Positions 25,626-37,122 of a stretch of 37,396 nucleotides of DNA are shown piece by piece; positions within the stretch are counted from its first letter, which is position 1; the number at the start of each line of letters is the position of its first letter. The notes below the pieces were generated by a model that was not told the DNA's origin, did no database searches, and saw only the letters and a program-made list of their open reading frames with translations. Both the position numbers and the translations under genes were made by a program. The stretch is from Marinobacter persicus (lineage in GTDB: Bacteria; Pseudomonadota; Gammaproteobacteria; Pseudomonadales; Oleiphilaceae), in NCBI RefSeq assembly GCF_002934325.1, contig NZ_PTIV01000035.1:1-37396 (forward strand). The letters run 5' to 3'.

Positions 25626-26639
25626 TCAGCGTGCCACGCTGTCTTCCGTGGCCGGGTAATCAGGCCGCTCCGGCTTGTCCACGTCAATCCAGACAAACTT
25701 GTCGGGCGACAGCACTTTCTCGCCGTCCATCCGGTAGGCCACCATTTTGTCGTTTTTCACGGCGCTGTAATCAATGCAGGCCACATTGTGTTTCAGTGGC
25801 GCCGGCTGCCCTTCCATCCAGTAATGGCCAACGAAAACCGGCGGCGCCTCGGGCGGATAGAACAACAGCTGCTCGCGCTCTTCCTCACTCAGGTGGCGGC
25901 TTGCAACTTCCGGAGGCAGTGGGTCCGGCTGGAACACCACATCGGCGTAGGTCTGCGGGTTCTCGGACCAGAACTTGGTGCGGAAAAACTCCCGCACATA
26001 GCCATCGGCACCGGTAATCGACATGCCTTCGGGCAGTTTGAGGTCGGTGCCACGCAGGAGTGTATCCATCACCTGGCCGGCGAAGGATTCGATGGCTGCC
26101 GATGCGTGCAAGAACTCTTCATCGATACAGCCATCCGGATGCAGCCGACGGAATTTGTCGATCAACTGCTGATCCCAGCAGGCGTGTACCACCCGGAAAT
26201 GCTCTTCTTCGATAAACAGCGGAATGGTGTAAAACCAGTCCAGGAACTCGTTCCACTCATGGGGATACGGATCAAACTGCTCCAGGGTTTCCCGGATCAG
26301 ACGGTTGTGCCGGTCATTGTGCTCGCGCAGGAAAGTCTTGCCGCTGCCTGGCCGTGCGCGAGTGCAGTAACCCATGGCGTTGTATTCGTGGTTACCCATG
26401 ACAATGCGGGCGGCGCCGTGTTCCACCATATCGCGAACCAGATGCAGCGCCTCACGAATGTGCGGGCCACGGTCGATGATGTCGCCGATGAAGATGGCCT
26501 GACGGCGCGGGTGACGGTATACGCCGTTCGTTTTCTGATACCCCATCTGCTGCAACAACAGTTCCAGCGTGTGGGCACAACCATGGATGTCGCCAATGAT
26601 GTCGTAACCACGGGGTTTCTGTGAAACATTTGCGACCAT
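25626..26639 (-). CDS. ApaH/PPP-like metallophosphoesterase
   Basis: A 337-residue phosphoesterase of the PPP/ApaH type. Metal-binding motifs are in order: DIIGDIHGCA (about 12-21), FIGDIIDRGP (about 48-57), MGNHEYNAM (about 80-88). A later FVGHYW segment supplies another histidine. Relatives hydrolyse diadenosine polyphosphates or act as protein phosphatases; which applies is not clear. The ATG at 26639 lies 2 nt after the nadK stop, so translation is coupled. An upstream frame to 26687 overlaps nadK and is rejected. The nadK-phosphoesterase-rhomboid order also occurs in Pseudomonas. Confidence 0.88.
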   Translation of the reverse strand: MVANVSQKPRGYDIIGDIHGCAHTLELLLQQMGYQKTNGVYRHPRRQAIFIGDIIDRGPHIREALHLVRDMVEHGAARIVMGNHEYNAMGYCTRARPGSGKTFLREHNDRHNRLIRETLEQFDPYPHEWNEFLDWFYTIPLFIEEEHFRVVHACWDQQLIDKFRRLHPDGCIDEEFLHASAAIESFAGQVMDTLLRGTDLKLPEGMSITGADGYVREFFRTKFWSENPQTYADVVFQPDPLPPEVASRHLSEEEREQLLFYPPEAPPVFVGHYWMEGQPAPLKHNVACIDYSAVKNDKMVAYRMDGEKVLSPDKFVWIDVDKPERPDYPATEDSVAR

Positions 26640-26641
26640 AA

Positions 26642-27526
26642 TCAACTCGCTGCGATTTCGCTTGCCCAGCCCAGCTTGTCGCGACAAGTGGCATAGAAAT
26701 TGTGATCCGTGGGATGGATCAAGCGAACCTTAAAGGGTTTCTTGCTGATACGGATAATATCGCCAGGCGCGCAGGCAATGTTCATCTGCCCGTCAAAACT
26801 GACCTGCGGGTAGGTTTCGTTGGTATCGGCCACCACCAGCTTGATTTCACTCTTGCCGTCCACCACGATCGGCCGGCTACTGAGCGTGTGCGGGAACATG
26901 GGCACCAGGGCAATGGCGTCCAGTTTCGGGTGCATGATGGGACCGCCCGCCGACAGGGAGTAGGCGGTCGAGCCGGTGGGCGTGGACACAATCAGGCCAT
27001 CCGAACGCTGGCTGTAGACAAAGTGCCCATCGATATACAGATCAAAACCGATCATCCGGGTGGATTTACCCGGGTGCAGGACCACATCGTTCAGTGCGGA
27101 ACCGTACCCCAGGGGCTGACCATTACGCTCCACATGGCCATCCAACAGGAAGCGGGACTCTTCCATGTAGTTGCCGGCCAGCACTTCTGCGAGACGGTCT
27201 TCAAGGTCTGAAGGAGAGATGTCGGTCAGGAAGCCAAGCCGACCGCGATTCACCCCGAGGATGGGGATCTTGGATTTGGCCAGTTCGCGGGCCGCGCCCA
27301 GCAGGCTGCCGTCGCCGCCCACCACAATCACCAGATCGCAGATTTCACCCAGTAATTTCTTGCTGGCCACCTGCAAGCCATGGCCGGGAACCATGGTTGC
27401 CGTGTCTTCCTCAAGGATGACGTGATAATCGTGCGCGGTGAGATACTGCTTAAGCTGCCGTAGCGACTCAACCACCTTGACGCTGCCCATGCGTCCGACA
27501 ATACCGATGTTTCTGAACTGGTCCAT
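26642..27526 (-). CDS. nadK: NAD kinase
   Basis: A 294-residue kinase that makes NADP from NAD and ATP. The family signature GGDGS is at 70-74 (Asp72 catalytic). It is followed by GVNRGRLGFLTDI and the substrate-binding STPTGSTAYSLSAGGPI segment. Length is typical. The ATG at 27526 lies in a minus-strand run with the coiled-coil gene 96 nt upstream and the phosphoesterase 2 nt downstream. Confidence 0.97.
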   Translation of the reverse strand: MDQFRNIGIVGRMGSVKVVESLRQLKQYLTAHDYHVILEEDTATMVPGHGLQVASKKLLGEICDLVIVVGGDGSLLGAARELAKSKIPILGVNRGRLGFLTDISPSDLEDRLAEVLAGNYMEESRFLLDGHVERNGQPLGYGSALNDVVLHPGKSTRMIGFDLYIDGHFVYSQRSDGLIVSTPTGSTAYSLSAGGPIMHPKLDAIALVPMFPHTLSSRPIVVDGKSEIKLVVADTNETYPQVSFDGQMNIACAPGDIIRISKKPFKVRLIHPTDHNFYATCRDKLGWASEIAAS

Positions 27527-27622
27527 GCGTTATCCCGTGATATCTGTATAGAGGGCTTGGCAGCCCGTTCCCGAACAATGGCAACAGGATAACAGTTTTA
27601 CGAAACGCCGGCAGGCCTGGAC

Positions 27623-28864
27623 TTACTGCAGTTGGTGCTGTTCACAGCGGTCATCGACACCGGGCCGGAATTCGGAAGGCTGGGTCACACGCATGATCGG
27701 CTCACCACAGGCTTTACCACTGGCATCCTGGTGTTTGCACTCGGGCTTTTCATAGTGCGCGAGCCATTCCCGGTAAGCGGGCTCATTCATGCCACAGCGT
27801 TCTGCGGCGTAGGCAACCGGGTTCCGGAAATAGGTGTCGATATCGTCATAAGGCAGCGTGATGTGACCAACGCCGGGATGATACGCCACCAGGAATACCG
27901 CCTGCCGCTGCAGGTGTGACATGATGGAATCTTCAACGGGTTCCTGATCCTGCAGCTCCTGATTCTTGCTCTCCAGGGCCGCAATGGTTTCGTCCCTCAG
28001 CTCCAGCTCCCGCTGTTTCCGGTCCAATTGTTCACGTAACAAAACCATCTCGGCGTTAGCAGCTGCCTGGTCTTCCTCACTACCCTCATCAGTAGCCAGC
28101 TGTTCCTGCATCTGCAGGTATTGTTCATTGCGTTTGGCCAGTCGATGCTTGAGCTGCTCATTGGCAATCCGCAACCGCTCGGCCTGCTGCTTGAGGTCGG
28201 AAACCTCATTACGCAACGTCTGCAGCTCCAGGCGGTGTTCGCGCTGAAGCTCCGCCATGGATTCACGATGGGCGCTTTGCAGGGTTTTGATTCGCAGGCG
28301 TTGTTCCCGAAGCATCTGGGCCGCCTTGGCGCGCTCTTCCCCGCTTTCCTGCTGGGCCGGCTGCCCACCAGCCTGCAGCGTGGGAATCTCTTCAGGCTCT
28401 TTCGGCTTTGGCGGCTCCGCTTTCTGGAAACGCAATTTGTTAGCCTCGACGGCCTTGCGGATGGCCTGGAAATGATTGCTGCCCGGTGTCATATCCGGGT
28501 CCCAGAGTTCGTTGGCGAATGCCGGGTCCGGGCACTGACTGCGACACACCAGTCGAATCGGACCACCACCCAGATCCGGGCCACTGGCTCCACGTTCGGC
28601 CATGGACTCCACCGGCACGTTCCAGCTGCTGTCGGCCCGGCCTTCCTCATCAAACCAGATGCGGAAAAACACCAGCGAGCGGATGGTCAGATCGGGATTG
28701 AGGTTAACCAGAACCGCCCTCACATCGGTTTCAGCCAGGTCTGTCAGCCCAACATAGCCATCCAGGAAAGCGCCAAACTCCGACCAGCGCATCTGCCGGT
28801 CAACCTGACTGCCGTCCATGAAGAACACTGCATCGTGGCCTTCGCCCCCCTGGCCATTAACCAT
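27623..28864 (-). CDS. Coiled-coil protein of unknown function with a Cys/His tail
   Basis: A 413-residue protein without a recognised domain. The N-terminal third (about 1-150) is globular and aromatic-rich (DVRAVLVNLNPDL, then FFRIWFDEEG). A long charged coiled coil follows at about 185-310, full of Leu/Gln/Glu/Arg heptads. The C-terminal 60 residues contain CGMNEPAYREWLAHY and a CKHQ...C...C-H set that could bind zinc. No signal peptide. The same position upstream of nadK is filled by a conserved hypothetical gene in Pseudomonas. GGAGACAACGA precedes the ATG. Function is not proposed. Confidence 0.8.
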   Translation of the reverse strand: MVNGQGGEGHDAVFFMDGSQVDRQMRWSEFGAFLDGYVGLTDLAETDVRAVLVNLNPDLTIRSLVFFRIWFDEEGRADSSWNVPVESMAERGASGPDLGGGPIRLVCRSQCPDPAFANELWDPDMTPGSNHFQAIRKAVEANKLRFQKAEPPKPKEPEEIPTLQAGGQPAQQESGEERAKAAQMLREQRLRIKTLQSAHRESMAELQREHRLELQTLRNEVSDLKQQAERLRIANEQLKHRLAKRNEQYLQMQEQLATDEGSEEDQAAANAEMVLLREQLDRKQRELELRDETIAALESKNQELQDQEPVEDSIMSHLQRQAVFLVAYHPGVGHITLPYDDIDTYFRNPVAYAAERCGMNEPAYREWLAHYEKPECKHQDASGKACGEPIMRVTQPSEFRPGVDDRCEQHQLQ

Positions 28865-28951
28865 TCGTTGTCTCCAGAATCAGGAAATGTCTTGGCACTA
28901 GTCTAGCCCGAGACCTCCCGTAACACAGCGACAAAGCGCAAAGTTTTGCGA

Positions 28952-31087
<2,136 letters not shown>

Positions 31088-31128
31088 CTAACATTTCATT
31101 ATCTCTGACCAACATTGATAATAGGAGC

Positions 31129-32181
31129 ATGCAAACAACGACCACCGCCACACAAAATGCCCTGGGCGACATCAGCTTGCTGCACGTTGCCGTCCTGCTG
31201 AAGGCCGCTCAAGCCGAAGGGGCAGACACTGAAGCGTTGAAACGGCAGTTCCGCCTCGACAGCCCCGAGCTGACATCAGCGGACGCCCGAATCAGCATTC
31301 CACGTTTCATGCGCCTGGGCCACGCCGCCATTGCTGCCACCGGAAATCCGGCACTGGGCCTGCGAATCGGCGCTTTCACCCGGCCCGTGGATGCCGGCCT
31401 TGCCGGCCTGGCTGCCGAAACCGCCAACACCATTCACCAGGGTATGGCCACGCTGGTCCGCTATAGCTTGCTGACCAGCCAGAACTCCCGGGGCGAGCCA
31501 AGCGTGGACACCGGCCAGCACACCCTCAGGTTCTACTCAATCCGCCCCTACAATGCCTACAACTATTTCGTGGTGGATTCTGTGCTGGCTGGCTGGGCCC
31601 AACTGGCCCGCCACATGGCCGGCCAGTTCCAGGTACTGGAAAAAGTATGCATTGAATACCCATCCCGGGGCCTGGACGACGTCTTTGAGCGCTGGTTTGG
31701 TTGCCCGGTTGAGTTTGGGGCGAAGGAAAACTCAATTCGTTTCAGAACTGCCTGCTGGCACGGTACTCCGGTACAGGCTCACGCCAGCATGCATGACAAA
31801 CTTCGGGCGATGTGCGAACGGGAACTTGAACAGATTCGCCGGGGATGGCGGGTCAGCGACCGGGTACGGCATCTGATGACCCCGCTATTGCAGGGCAAAA
31901 CACCGACACTGGCGGCACTGGCAACCAAATTGGGAACCACGCCCTGGACTCTCCAACGGCAGCTGGCGGCGGAAGGCACCGGGTTCCAGCAATTGCTGGA
32001 CAAGACACGTCAGCATCTGGCGCGGGATTACCTGAAGGAGACGGACAGTTCGCTGGCGGAAATCGCGTGGCTTCTGGGGTTTGCCAACCCACCCGCGTTT
32101 CACAAGGCCTACAGACGGTGGTACGGGACCAGTCCGGGCGATGATCGCGAAAAGCTGAAATCGAACAAAAGGGAAAATTAA
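31129..32181 (+). CDS. AraC-family transcriptional regulator (OruR-like)
   Basis: A 350-residue regulator. The N-terminal region (about 20-205) resembles the arabinose-binding-type domain of OruR/ArgR-like AraC proteins. The C-terminal helix-turn-helix pair (about 240-335) has TLAALATKLGTTPWTLQRQL and the second-helix signature SLAEIAWLLGFANPPAFHKAYRRW (read in two parts). Such proteins respond to small acids or lipids; the ligand is unknown. The ATG at 31129 has AGGAG only one base upstream, unusually tight; an earlier GTG at 31060 has no ribosome site. It is divergent from fadH across 113 nt, so fadH is a plausible target. Confidence 0.88.
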   Translation: MQTTTTATQNALGDISLLHVAVLLKAAQAEGADTEALKRQFRLDSPELTSADARISIPRFMRLGHAAIAATGNPALGLRIGAFTRPVDAGLAGLAAETANTIHQGMATLVRYSLLTSQNSRGEPSVDTGQHTLRFYSIRPYNAYNYFVVDSVLAGWAQLARHMAGQFQVLEKVCIEYPSRGLDDVFERWFGCPVEFGAKENSIRFRTACWHGTPVQAHASMHDKLRAMCERELEQIRRGWRVSDRVRHLMTPLLQGKTPTLAALATKLGTTPWTLQRQLAAEGTGFQQLLDKTRQHLARDYLKETDSSLAEIAWLLGFANPPAFHKAYRRWYGTSPGDDREKLKSNKREN

Positions 32182-32199
32182 AACAAGAGGGGGAATAAA

Positions 32200-32276
32200 T
32201 GGCGGAGCGGACGGGACTCGAACCCGCGACCCCCGGCGTGACAGGCCGGTATTCTAACCAACTGAACTACCGCTCC
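32200..32276 (-). tRNA. tRNA-Asp (GTC)
   Basis: A 77-nt gene on the minus strand with a complete cloverleaf. The acceptor stem is GGAGCGG/CCGCTCC, the anticodon stem-loop is CCGGC-CTGTCAC-GCCGG with anticodon GTC, the T-arm is GCGGG-TTCGAGT-CCCGC, and CCA is encoded. It has its own strong promoter upstream. Confidence 0.97.
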
Positions 32277-32327
32277 GCGTAGTCGGCCCAAGCTGTGCTG
32301 ATGACTGCTTGGTGACAACGAGGGCGC

Positions 32328-32355
32328 ATTATATAGATGCCCCCGATTATGTCAA
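32328..32355 (-). promoter_or_regulatory. tRNA-Asp promoter
   Basis: On the minus strand TTGACA (32355-32350), a 16-bp spacer and TATAAT (32333-32328) are both perfect consensus boxes. They are followed by a GC-rich discriminator (GCGCCC), as expected for a stringently controlled stable-RNA gene. Confidence 0.9.
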
Positions 32356-32409
32356 CGCTTTCAAATGTTTTTTCCTGAATATTTTTTCAGGGCCAGCCCG
32401 CGTTTGCGC

Positions 32410-33984
32410 TCAGGCTTCGTCCGGCGTGCAGGGCTCACCCTCAACACCCGCCACCGGCAGGGTGAAATAGAAACAGGCGCCGCCATCTTCCGGACGCTCA
32501 AACGCAATGTCCCCACCCTGAGCCTGAATCAGCGACCGACAGGTAGCCAGGCCGATGCCCATGCCGTCGTCCTTGGTGGTGTGGAACGGGTGAAACAGCA
32601 TTTCCTCTGCCTGTTCCGACACGCCAACGCCGTGATCACGCACCTGAATGCGCACGCAATGCTGGCCACAACGCCGGGCACTGACTTCCACCGGCGCATC
32701 GGATTCAGCAGCCCGGGTTGACTCAAGGGCGTTGCGAATCAGATTCAGCGCTACTTGCTGCACCTGAATCGGATCGGCCAGAACATCAGGCAGGCCCTCT
32801 TCCAATTGAACCTCAATGCCGCCGGCGTTGTTACGCATATCCACTTCAGCAAATTGACGGGTATCTTCCAGCAGCGTCGGTACCGACACCACTTCCTTGC
32901 CTGTCGCCGGCTTTTTCATGAACTTGCGAATACGGCGGATGATCTCGCTCGCGCGGTGGGACTGGGCTTCGATTTTATCCAGGGTCTGGCGCAGCAGGTC
33001 AAGGTCTGGCTGCTCCTTGGCCATCATCCGCTTGGAAACGCGGGCATAGTTGGTAATCGCGGTCAGCGGTTGATTCACCTCATGGGCAAAGCCGGCGGCC
33101 ATTTCCCCCATGGTGGTGAGGCGAGAGGTGTGGGCGAGTTGATCCCGCTGTTCCTGAACCAGAGTCCGGGCATCTTCCAGAGCCTGCTCACTTTCCAGCT
33201 CGGCGCTGATGTCGCGAAAAACAACGACGGCACCATGCAGCTCTTCATCATCGAGGAGCTTCGGGGTTGCCCGATATTCGGCCGGGAAGGTGGTTCCGTC
33301 CACACGGAGCATCTGGATATCACGTTGGCTTTCCACCACACCCTGCTGACAAGTAGCCATAACCGGCAATGTCTCGGGCGCCTCGTCTCCACTGGCAAAG
33401 TGCAGCTCGAAGAAACTCTTGCCAATCAACTCTTCGGCGGGACAACCAACAATCGTCGCTGCCGCCGGATTGGCGAATTCAATAATGCCATTCTCATCCA
33501 GGCCATAAATGCCTTCACTGATGGAGTTGAGAATGCGGGTCTGGTCGCCCTGCAGCTCGCGATTGCGGCTCTGCATCTCCCGTTCCAGACGAATCACCCG
33601 GGCATGGGTTTTCACCCGGGCAATGACTTCCTGGGACTCAAAAGGCTTGGCGATGTAATCGGCGCCGCCCAGGGAAAAGCCTTTTACCTTGGCCTGAAGG
33701 TCATCCAGGGCCGAAAGGAAAACCACGGCGGAGTCGGCGGTATCGGGGTCGGCCTTCAGGCGTTCACACACCTCATAGCCATCCATTTCCGGCATCATGA
33801 TGTCCAGCAGGATGACTTCGGGGTGGTGCCTGTGGGCCAGGTCCAGCGCCTTCTCGCCCTCGTTGGCGATCAGCAGCCGGTAACCTTTGTCTTTCAGGGT
33901 CTCATAGAGGACTTTCAGGTTCTGCGGGTTATCGTCCACCAGCAGGACCGTCACCTCCGGGTTTTCGGTGACAACATCAGTCAT
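32410..33984 (-). CDS. Hybrid sensor kinase: receiver-PAS-HisKA-HATPase
   Basis: A 524-residue cytoplasmic kinase. An N-terminal receiver domain (about 10-130; phosphate-acceptor Asp in ILLDIMMPEMDG, plus the KPF switch lysine) is followed by a PAS sensor (about 150-265), a FixL/NtrB-type dimerisation domain with the phospho-histidine His301 (GFAHEVNQPLTA), and an ATPase domain (about 395-515; NALES N-box and GVGVSEQ/GMGIGLA glycine loops). There are no membrane helices, so the signal is internal. The ATG at 33984 has no clear ribosome site. It lies 51 nt downstream of a FixJ-type regulator gene, its obvious partner. Confidence 0.92.
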   Translation of the reverse strand: MTDVVTENPEVTVLLVDDNPQNLKVLYETLKDKGYRLLIANEGEKALDLAHRHHPEVILLDIMMPEMDGYEVCERLKADPDTADSAVVFLSALDDLQAKVKGFSLGGADYIAKPFESQEVIARVKTHARVIRLEREMQSRNRELQGDQTRILNSISEGIYGLDENGIIEFANPAAATIVGCPAEELIGKSFFELHFASGDEAPETLPVMATCQQGVVESQRDIQMLRVDGTTFPAEYRATPKLLDDEELHGAVVVFRDISAELESEQALEDARTLVQEQRDQLAHTSRLTTMGEMAAGFAHEVNQPLTAITNYARVSKRMMAKEQPDLDLLRQTLDKIEAQSHRASEIIRRIRKFMKKPATGKEVVSVPTLLEDTRQFAEVDMRNNAGGIEVQLEEGLPDVLADPIQVQQVALNLIRNALESTRAAESDAPVEVSARRCGQHCVRIQVRDHGVGVSEQAEEMLFHPFHTTKDDGMGIGLATCRSLIQAQGGDIAFERPEDGGACFYFTLPVAGVEGEPCTPDEA

Positions 33985-34035
33985 AGACACAGAGCCGGTT
34001 AAAAAAGTGACAGCATAATGACGACACTCAGCCGG

Positions 34036-34656
34036 CTAGTCGATAAGGTCCTTTACTGACAACACCATACGGACCAGGTGCGCCAGGGAATGGGTGCCCA
34101 TCTTGTGCATAACGCGGGAGCGGTGAATCTCCACGGTGCGCTGGCTGATCTCCAGCTCAATGGCAATCACCTTGTTGGCCTGGCCAGCAATCATCCGGTC
34201 CATGATTTCACGCTCGCGCGGCGTCAGGCTTTTAACCCGACGAATGATTTCCTGTTTTTCATCCAGGGATTTGCGCTGTTCGCGGTCCTGCTCCAGGGCG
34301 GCTTCGATCTTTTCCAGCAACGCTTCCTCGCGGTACGGCTTCTGGATGAAATCCACCGCGCCTTCTTTCATGGCATCCACCGCCATGGGCACATCACCAT
34401 GACCCGTCACAAAAATGATCGGCAGGATGGAGTGCTTTTCGTTCAGTTTCTTCTGCAGCTCCATACCATCCATGCCAGGCATACGAATATCCAGCACAAT
34501 ACAGCCGGCCATCTGGTCGGAGTAGTCCTTGAGGAAGGCACTGGCGCTCTCGTAGGTTTGCACCGGCTTGTCGTCGGATTTCAACAACAACTCCAGTGAA
34601 TCACGGACGGCCTCGTCGTCCTCTACTACATACACAGTCTGCTGGATATCAGTCAT
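34036..34656 (-). CDS. FixJ/LuxR-type response regulator
   Basis: A 206-residue two-domain regulator. The receiver domain is at about 8-125, with Asp56 as phospho-acceptor (VLDIRMPGMDG) and lysine in IQKPYRE. A LuxR/NarL helix-turn-helix is at about 140-200 (LTPREREIMDRM, RTVEIHRSRVMHKMG), the FixJ arrangement. It is co-transcribed ahead of the hybrid kinase; together they form a two-component pair of unknown input. AGGAG lies about eleven bases before the ATG, inside a short tandem repeat. Confidence 0.93.
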   Translation of the reverse strand: MTDIQQTVYVVEDDEAVRDSLELLLKSDDKPVQTYESASAFLKDYSDQMAGCIVLDIRMPGMDGMELQKKLNEKHSILPIIFVTGHGDVPMAVDAMKEGAVDFIQKPYREEALLEKIEAALEQDREQRKSLDEKQEIIRRVKSLTPREREIMDRMIAGQANKVIAIELEISQRTVEIHRSRVMHKMGTHSLAHLVRMVLSVKDLID

Positions 34657-34669
34657 GGATCGGTTTTCT

Positions 34670-34707
34670 CCTGTCCGTTTGTTATTGGCCTGTCCGTTTT
34701 ATTATTT
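34670..34707. repeat. 19-bp imperfect tandem duplication
   Basis: CCTGTCCGTTTGTTATT is followed, one 19-bp period later, by CCTGTCCGTTTTATTATT. It lies in the 57-nt gap between the Lon-like protease and the response regulator. The copy nearer the regulator supplies its ribosome site on the minus strand (GGACAGGAG). Confidence 0.6.
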
Positions 34708-34713
34708 GACCGG

Positions 34714-37122
34714 TCAGTGGATGGACGGATCTTTGTGCTCGTCCCGGGCGTGTTCCTGGCGTTCATGTTCGCGCATTTTTTCCAAGCGTTGCTGAATAAT
34801 GCCAAAAACGCTTTGTTTGGGATAGCGGCCCTTGGCGTCGGCCTTGCCGGCAGGCTTACCCAATAACAGTGTAATCGCCTCCTCCACCGTAGCAACCGGA
34901 TACACCGAAAACTCGCCAGCGCGACAGGCTTTGACCACCTCCATATCCAGCATCAGGTTCTGGACATTGGTGTGAGGAATGATCACGCCCTGGGTACCCG
35001 TCAGACCATCTTTTAGTTCGCAGGTGGCAAAGAACCCTTCGACCTTTTCGTTCACGCCGCCGATAGGCTGGACCTGGCCGAACTGGTTGAACGAGCCGGT
35101 AATGGCCATATCCTGGCGTACCGGCACGCCCGAGAGGGACGATAAAAGGGCAACCAGCTCCGCCAATGAAGCGCTGTCGCCGTCCACTTCGCCGTAGTTC
35201 TGCTCAAACGTGAGACTGGCCGACAAGTGCATGGGGTCGTCCACGGAAAAGTGGGACGCCAACCAGGAGCTGATGATCATCACGCCCTTGGAATGCAGAT
35301 TGCCACCGAGCTTCACATCCCGCTCGATGTCCATTACGCCGCCGTCCCCATAATAACAGGTGGCGGTAACCCGGTTGGACAGCCCGAACTCAAACCCGCC
35401 GGTGGAAAGAACCGACAACGCATTCACCTGCCCCACGCAGGTGCCGGTGGTGGATACCAGCGTAGAGCCATCCCGGATAGAATCGTAAAACTGGTCCCGG
35501 ATCCGGCTACTACGGTATTTGGCACTCTCCAGCGCCCGCTCCACATGCACTTCTGAAATCAGCTTGGCGCCGGCCTGGCGGGCCCAGAAGTCAGATTCGC
35601 GCAGCAGGTTGGCGATATCGGCAGCGTGCAGGGACAACCGGTCCTGATGCTCGGCCATGCGGGCACTGTGTTCGATGATCCGGGCCACGCCCTTGTTGGT
35701 GCAATGCAGCAACTCTTTTTCCACCACCAGGCTGGCGATGAATTTCGCGTACAGCATCTGGCTGTCGTCACTGCGATACATTTCGTTTTCGAAGTCGGCA
35801 GTCACCCGGAACAGCTCGGCAAATTCGGGATCGTGCTCCTGAAGAAGCATCCAGGTTTCCCGGTCGCCGAACAGGACGATTTTTACATCCAGGGGGACGG
35901 CTTCGGGCTCAATGGAGATGGTGCCGGAAAGCGTGAGTTCCCGCTCCAGGGAATTGATCTGGATCGAACGTGAACGCAGTGCACGCTTCAGCCCGTCCCA
36001 GACAAAGGACTGCTCCAGTACCTTGATGGCGTCCATCAACAGGTAGCCGCCATTGGCCTTGTGCAGGCTGCCGGGACGAATCAGGGAGAAGTCGGTGAAG
36101 ACGGTGCCTTTGTAGGTCACATTCTCCACGTAGCCGAACAGGTTGTGGTAGGTGGGATTGTCCTCCACCACCACCGGCACCTCGTTGTTTTTCTGGTGCA
36201 CAACCACGTTGACGAGATAACGCCGGGGCATTTTCTTTTCCAGCGAGGCATAGGCAATGGCGGCCTGCTCGTCGTCATCGTCGAGAAAAATATCCAGGTT
36301 TTCGGCCAGATCGCCGCGAATCGCCTCCAGATGCGCCACCACATCCGGCAAATCCTTGTATTTTTCCGTCAGCTCATCAATCTGGTGGCCGGAAATGGCT
36401 TCCAGCGTTTCCTGGTTCAGGGCCTGCTGCTTTTCGGCGTACTCCTGCTCCCAGTCCGCCAGCTTGCGAACCGCCTGGCGAAGTTTTTTCTCAAGCTTGG
36501 TGATGACCTCCTCGAACTTCTGCCGCTGTTCCTCGGAAAGCTCCTGAAAAGTCTCCGCCGTGTGTGGCTCCTCGCCGTTCATGGCCACCAGGCGATAGCC
36601 ACCCGGGGTGGTCACCGTCAGGCGCACCTTTTTGCGTTTGGCCTGCTCGGCCACTTTCTCAAGCTCGTCTTCCTGCTTCTTGCCGTACTCGTCTTTGAGG
36701 CTTTCGGCCCGCTCCAGGAAGTTATCCCCCTCGAAGGTCTGGGGGATCATCTTCACCAGACGTGACATCAGCTTTTCCATGTCCTGCTTGAGCTCGGTGC
36801 CCATACCTGAGGGCAGCTTCAACAGCTTCGGATTTCTGGGCTCCTCGAAGTTGGCGACATAGCACCAGTCATGGGTCTGCTGGTCCGTATCCACATGGTG
36901 CTCAAGGTACCGGAGCATCATGGTGCGCTTGCCCAACCCGTTGCGACCCACGGCGTATACGTTATAGCCACCATGGGGCATCGCCAGGGCGAACCGGACC
37001 GCTTCCTGGGCTCGATTCTGGCCGACAATTTCAGACAGGGGCTCGAGCTGCCGAGTGGTTTTAAAAGGCAGATCTTTGAGAACGCAGGATTTATACAACT
37101 GATGCAATGGCAATGACTTCAA
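34714..37122 (-). CDS. Lon-like ATP-dependent protease (AAA_32 type)
   Basis: An 802-residue protein of the Lon-like family with an inserted coiled coil (related proteins include Pseudomonas PA0779/AsrA). The N-terminal AAA part starts with EPLSEIVGQNRAQEA and a Walker A loop GRNGLGKRT (family form with R after K). A long charged coiled coil lies at about 130-260, a second ATPase half at about 330-520, and the C-terminal Lon protease domain has Ser650 (GDSASLAEL) and Lys693 (NEKVEGF), 43 residues apart as in Lon. The best start is TTG at 37122; there is no ATG in the right place and the upstream GGGAT is a weak ribosome site. Confidence 0.9.
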   Translation of the reverse strand: MKSLPLHQLYKSCVLKDLPFKTTRQLEPLSEIVGQNRAQEAVRFALAMPHGGYNVYAVGRNGLGKRTMMLRYLEHHVDTDQQTHDWCYVANFEEPRNPKLLKLPSGMGTELKQDMEKLMSRLVKMIPQTFEGDNFLERAESLKDEYGKKQEDELEKVAEQAKRKKVRLTVTTPGGYRLVAMNGEEPHTAETFQELSEEQRQKFEEVITKLEKKLRQAVRKLADWEQEYAEKQQALNQETLEAISGHQIDELTEKYKDLPDVVAHLEAIRGDLAENLDIFLDDDDEQAAIAYASLEKKMPRRYLVNVVVHQKNNEVPVVVEDNPTYHNLFGYVENVTYKGTVFTDFSLIRPGSLHKANGGYLLMDAIKVLEQSFVWDGLKRALRSRSIQINSLERELTLSGTISIEPEAVPLDVKIVLFGDRETWMLLQEHDPEFAELFRVTADFENEMYRSDDSQMLYAKFIASLVVEKELLHCTNKGVARIIEHSARMAEHQDRLSLHAADIANLLRESDFWARQAGAKLISEVHVERALESAKYRSSRIRDQFYDSIRDGSTLVSTTGTCVGQVNALSVLSTGGFEFGLSNRVTATCYYGDGGVMDIERDVKLGGNLHSKGVMIISSWLASHFSVDDPMHLSASLTFEQNYGEVDGDSASLAELVALLSSLSGVPVRQDMAITGSFNQFGQVQPIGGVNEKVEGFFATCELKDGLTGTQGVIIPHTNVQNLMLDMEVVKACRAGEFSVYPVATVEEAITLLLGKPAGKADAKGRYPKQSVFGIIQQRLEKMREHERQEHARDEHKDPSIH

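Noticed and set aside
28937..28950. CGCAAAGTTTTGCG as a terminator for the coiled-coil/fadH gap
   Set aside because: The stem is short and AT-rich at the top, and no T-run follows on the minus strand.
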